From NCBI GenBank assembly GCA_020055645.1, contig CM034546.1, positions 35,030,001-35,094,000 on the forward strand: a stretch of 64,000 bases of DNA, in the 5' to 3' direction. The position numbers were made by a program, and so were the translations under genes. This DNA comes from Tomocerus qinae (lineage: Eukaryota > Arthropoda > Collembola > Entomobryomorpha > Tomoceridae). The notes under the pieces were generated by a model. That model saw nothing but the letters and a program-made list of their open reading frames with translations, ran no database searches and was not told the origin of the DNA. Shown in pieces: positions 61,260-64,000 of the stretch (position 1 is its first letter; each line of letters starts with the position of its first letter).

Positions 61260-61318
61260 GGCAACGCAAGTGATCAGAGGTCTGAAGTCGGAGACAACAA
61301 AACTCAGAATTCAGCAAG
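61260..61318 (+). other. Probable 5' UTR exon of the GH17 gene (end only)
   Basis: CAGCAAG|GTAAGTG at 61,318/61,319 is a consensus splice donor. The next exon probably starts at 61,452, after GATAGCAG. The transcription start was not located. Confidence 0.4.
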
Positions 61319-61481
61319 GTAAGTGAAAATGTGTAATTATATTGACTGACCATTTATAGTTGAACTAATTCATATTTTTATGAGAAAATTAATTACTAAA
61401 ATTATTAATATCGCAGTTTTCTAATTTAAGTGGAAGCCTTAGTGATAGCAGTTCAAGCTGGTAGATAAGTGAAGATAAACA

Positions 61482-63944
61482 ATGGGTTTTGAATATCTAC
61501 CAAAGCGAACGTTCTCGGTAAGAAAAATGATATTTTAGAAGTGCTTAAATCTACAGTATGGCACATTAAAAAGTTATCATAAGAGTTTGTATGTATCAGC
61601 AAAATATATGGCTATTTTACTACAGAATAATTTGACTTCCAATCTTTTACTAATCAGAGGTGCTCAATATCTTGTCCTGCAGTTGCAATGGATAAAGCTA
61701 ATTGCCCGTCCCAGTTCCTCCTTGTTTTTCCAGTTCCATATTATAACACTTAAGATGCAAGAGAACGACTGGTAACAATTAACCAGATTACGGAAACTAT
61801 GGAGTGATTCATGACTCATGAATCAATGATAGAGGATAGAAATTGAAAAGAAGAGTACAACTCAATCACGAGGTAGGCATCTCTCACACCACCGTACAAA
61901 GAATCTTATCCAAAGCCAAGTCTCCCCAAAAGTCATTGTTAATTGGGCAGGCTAAATGGTCGTCTCATTGGGCCTTAATTTTTTGATGCCATTGTAAACG
62001 AACACTGAGATGTCCGATCTCTTTTTGTGCATTGTAACTGCAGGACAAGATATTGAGCCCCTTTGAGTTGTAAGTCGAATTAGTCTGTAGTAAAATAACC
62101 ATGTACTGCTTATACATACAAACTCCTATGATAACTTTTTAATGTGCCATACTGTATTATGAACGACCAATTATGCTGCACATTAAGAAAGTAATTTTGA
62201 AATCTTTAGCTTATTGCATTTCTCTATTTGGTAAACTTTGGATATCTATACGAATTTGACAAAGACTACGTTGGAGTTGTCTTTTCTCCGCATGGTAAAC
62301 TACTTGAACATGGAAACTACCCACCGTGGAATAACTACTCATTTCAGGAAGTACAGGATCTCCTGTCAGTTGTTTCAACACGATTCAGCAACATTTCTAC
62401 GTATGGAATGGGAGTTACTAAAGGTAAGAAACAATTTTTATGCAAATTAATCAACAACAAGAAAATTTTAATACGCAATGAGTAATCAGTTTTCTAAACG
62501 TATTTTACCTCTGAAACTTTCATGCAAATAAATTTTCCAGCATACACAAATTTTCAAGGTATATTACGGTTTGCATGCAATTGCAACAATTTTTGAGGAA
62601 AACGTTAAAAAAACATTGAAATCACAGTAGATATAGCTGTTTAAGTATTGCCAGTCAGTCAGGAAGTTACACTTGCGGCTATTCGTGCAATGGTGTTGAA
62701 TAATTTTAAGGAAAATTTATTAGAAATTAGAAACGCGAGCCTACAAATTTCCAGAAACATTTTAAAACCATTCTAGTTTTTTGTTGCGAGTTTAAAACAA
62801 CAGGTGGCATTAGATTCAATTTACTTAAAATTTTATTTTTAATTCATTTGATAATGCGCAGTTGATGCCAAGTCTTGGGATGAAGGCGAAGCAGTTGGAA
62901 TGACCGGCATGGCTGCCGCAAGGCTTAATGAGCAACACAATAAAACGTTGATACGTGCATGTCTTGGTGTTTGGCATCATGACGACCTAAAATTGAATGC
63001 TGAAATAAGGATGGCAGTAAAAGTAGCCAGAGAAGCAAATGAGATTCATGAAGGGACCGTTTGGGGCATTACACTGACTAGCAATTACATTGACAATTTA
63101 TCAAAGGCACAAAGAGTACTTGATTTGATAACTTTTACAAGAAACTTAACAGAATTCTATGGCGAAAGTATTCAAATAGGAACTCGTATCAACAATTGCG
63201 AGAAATTAACGCACGTGAACGGAAATGTAAGTTTTCTCAACGATGTAATGAAAAATGTTGACTACGTTTTGTGCTCCAAAATGCCATTGGCATGGGCTGC
63301 TAAGGCAAGTGTCAAGTATGCTATAGAAAATAATCTAGATGATACTTTCAAACAAACAAAAATTGCCATGAGGCGTATCAATCCAGACATATCGGTCATT
63401 TTTGAAACTGGTTGGCCAAGCCAAGGTATCAGTAACATTGGATTGCCAACAACAATTGATAACTTGAGAGATTACTGGGAAGAAATGGGTACTTGGGCAA
63501 AAACGAACAAATTCCCAATCCATATGTTTGAAGCATTAGACCAACCGTGGAAAGCCAACATGGACATTTTTATTGACCAGTTCAAGAAAACGCGAGACAG
63601 GGAAAGTCCTTTTGGTGTTTGTGGATCAGAAGCCCATTTTGGGTGGTGGAGACGGACAGACAATTACAAAGCAGATGCAACTGTCTATGTGGAAAAGATT
63701 ACAGGTTTAAAAACTGCTTTATTTTATTATTATTTTCAAGTACATGAATATTGAAAGTTATATTGACTGTGAGTTATTGATACAAACTTTGCACTGAAAA
63801 TATTGTAGTTATATTTATAATTTACAATACAAGCATAAAATTAACTCAAATATAAAACATTGCATTTCCTGTTTAATTTAAGGTTGGCCGTCTATTTTTC
63901 TTAAACCGATCCCTAATTGCCTAATTATTATTGTACTAATATGA
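61482..63944 (+). CDS. Glycoside hydrolase family 17-like secreted protein
   Basis: Proposed exons: 61,482-61,517; 62,210-62,423; microexon 62,541-62,558; 62,862-63,704; 63,883-63,944. All joins keep frame and use GT/AG, giving about 390 residues. Without the last splice, exon 4 reads on to a stop at 63,756. The N-terminus (SLIAFLYLVNFGYLY across exons 1-2) looks like a signal peptide. GH17 marks: VVFSPHGKLLEHGNY, STYGMGV, FETGWPSQG (nucleophile Glu at about 271), MFEALDQPWKAN, GSEAHFGWW. The family hydrolyses beta-1,3-glucans of fungal and plant walls. The expected acid/base Glu appears as Asn in TSNYI (about 164) and the Glu of FEAxDEPWK appears as Gln (about 317), so activity is doubtful. 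The proposed C-terminus is hydrophobic (CLIIIVLI). GH17 is rare in animals; springtails are the case I recall. The last exon is the least certain. Confidence 0.8.
61552..62156 (+). mobile_element. Tc1/mariner deletion derivative in GH17 intron
   Basis: 605 bp with inverted repeats of about 140 bp at both ends (TACAGTATGGCACATTAAAA and its complement; later ATATCTTGTCCTGCAGTT on both arms), bounded by TA. Inside, 61,852-61,930 still reads QLNHEVGISHTTVQRILSKA, a helix-turn-helix segment typical of Tc1 transposases; the catalytic part is missing. It lies in the intron between the first two coding exons and leaves both splice sites intact. Confidence 0.8.
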
Positions 63945-64000
63945 CGTACGAATTTGTTTTCCTTGTGGTTTTTCATAGTGGCAACTTGCAGCCTTCTTTT

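Overview
The window is AT-rich eukaryotic DNA with small spliceosomal introns, abundant tandem repeats and several transposon classes. It looks like an arthropod genome. The GH17 glucanase-like gene at the right end is a type I recall from springtail (Collembola) genomes, so a hexapod such as a springtail is my best guess; this is inference and no species marker is visible.

Layout. 1-3,060: a run of unrelated minisatellites (units of about 36, 22, 65 and 18 bp) and a small inverted-repeat element. 4,356-5,504: a 1.1-kb near-perfect foldback palindrome. 5,576-6,520: a 39-bp minisatellite. 6,737-9,235 (minus): a DDE transposase gene with one intron and two single-base homopolymer losses. 10,763-10,988: a MITE. 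11,885-12,620: a 37-bp minisatellite with a head-to-head inversion. 13,751-15,451 (minus): a two-exon host-like gene with a DUF4780-like C-terminus and a SUMO-motif-rich N-terminus.

15,700-50,617 is the centrepiece: a 34.9-kb mirror-symmetric structure. From each end inwards it reads: a terminal inverted repeat of about 40 bp or more, an array of 20-bp repeats (1.1-1.3 kb), a linker of about 130 bp, then a large array of a 171-bp satellite (about 70 monomers on the left, about 103 on the right, in opposite orientation). A unique spacer of about 2.4 kb lies in the middle. A perfect 10-bp direct repeat (CTAATCCAAC) abuts both outer ends, as expected of a target-site duplication. The whole block therefore has the form of a giant foldback transposon with satellite arms. 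Inside the right arm a 36-monomer (6,156-bp) higher-order repeat is present 2.6 times with near identity; the left arm has a separate 13/14-monomer higher-order repeat.

51,181-57,696: a recent Ty3/gypsy LTR retrotransposon with 554-bp LTRs that appear identical. It has gag, pol in the -1 frame, and an unusual third ORF in the env position that is gag-like and preceded by a splice acceptor. 57,830-58,447: a non-autonomous hAT element with an 8-bp target duplication. 58,456-61,200: mostly featureless. 61,482-63,944 (plus): a multi-exon GH17 gene for a probably secreted protein. A Tc1/mariner deletion derivative sits in its first coding intron, and two expected catalytic-site glutamates appear to be replaced.

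The genes do not form a pathway. The window is mainly a record of mobile and tandem DNA around two host-like genes.
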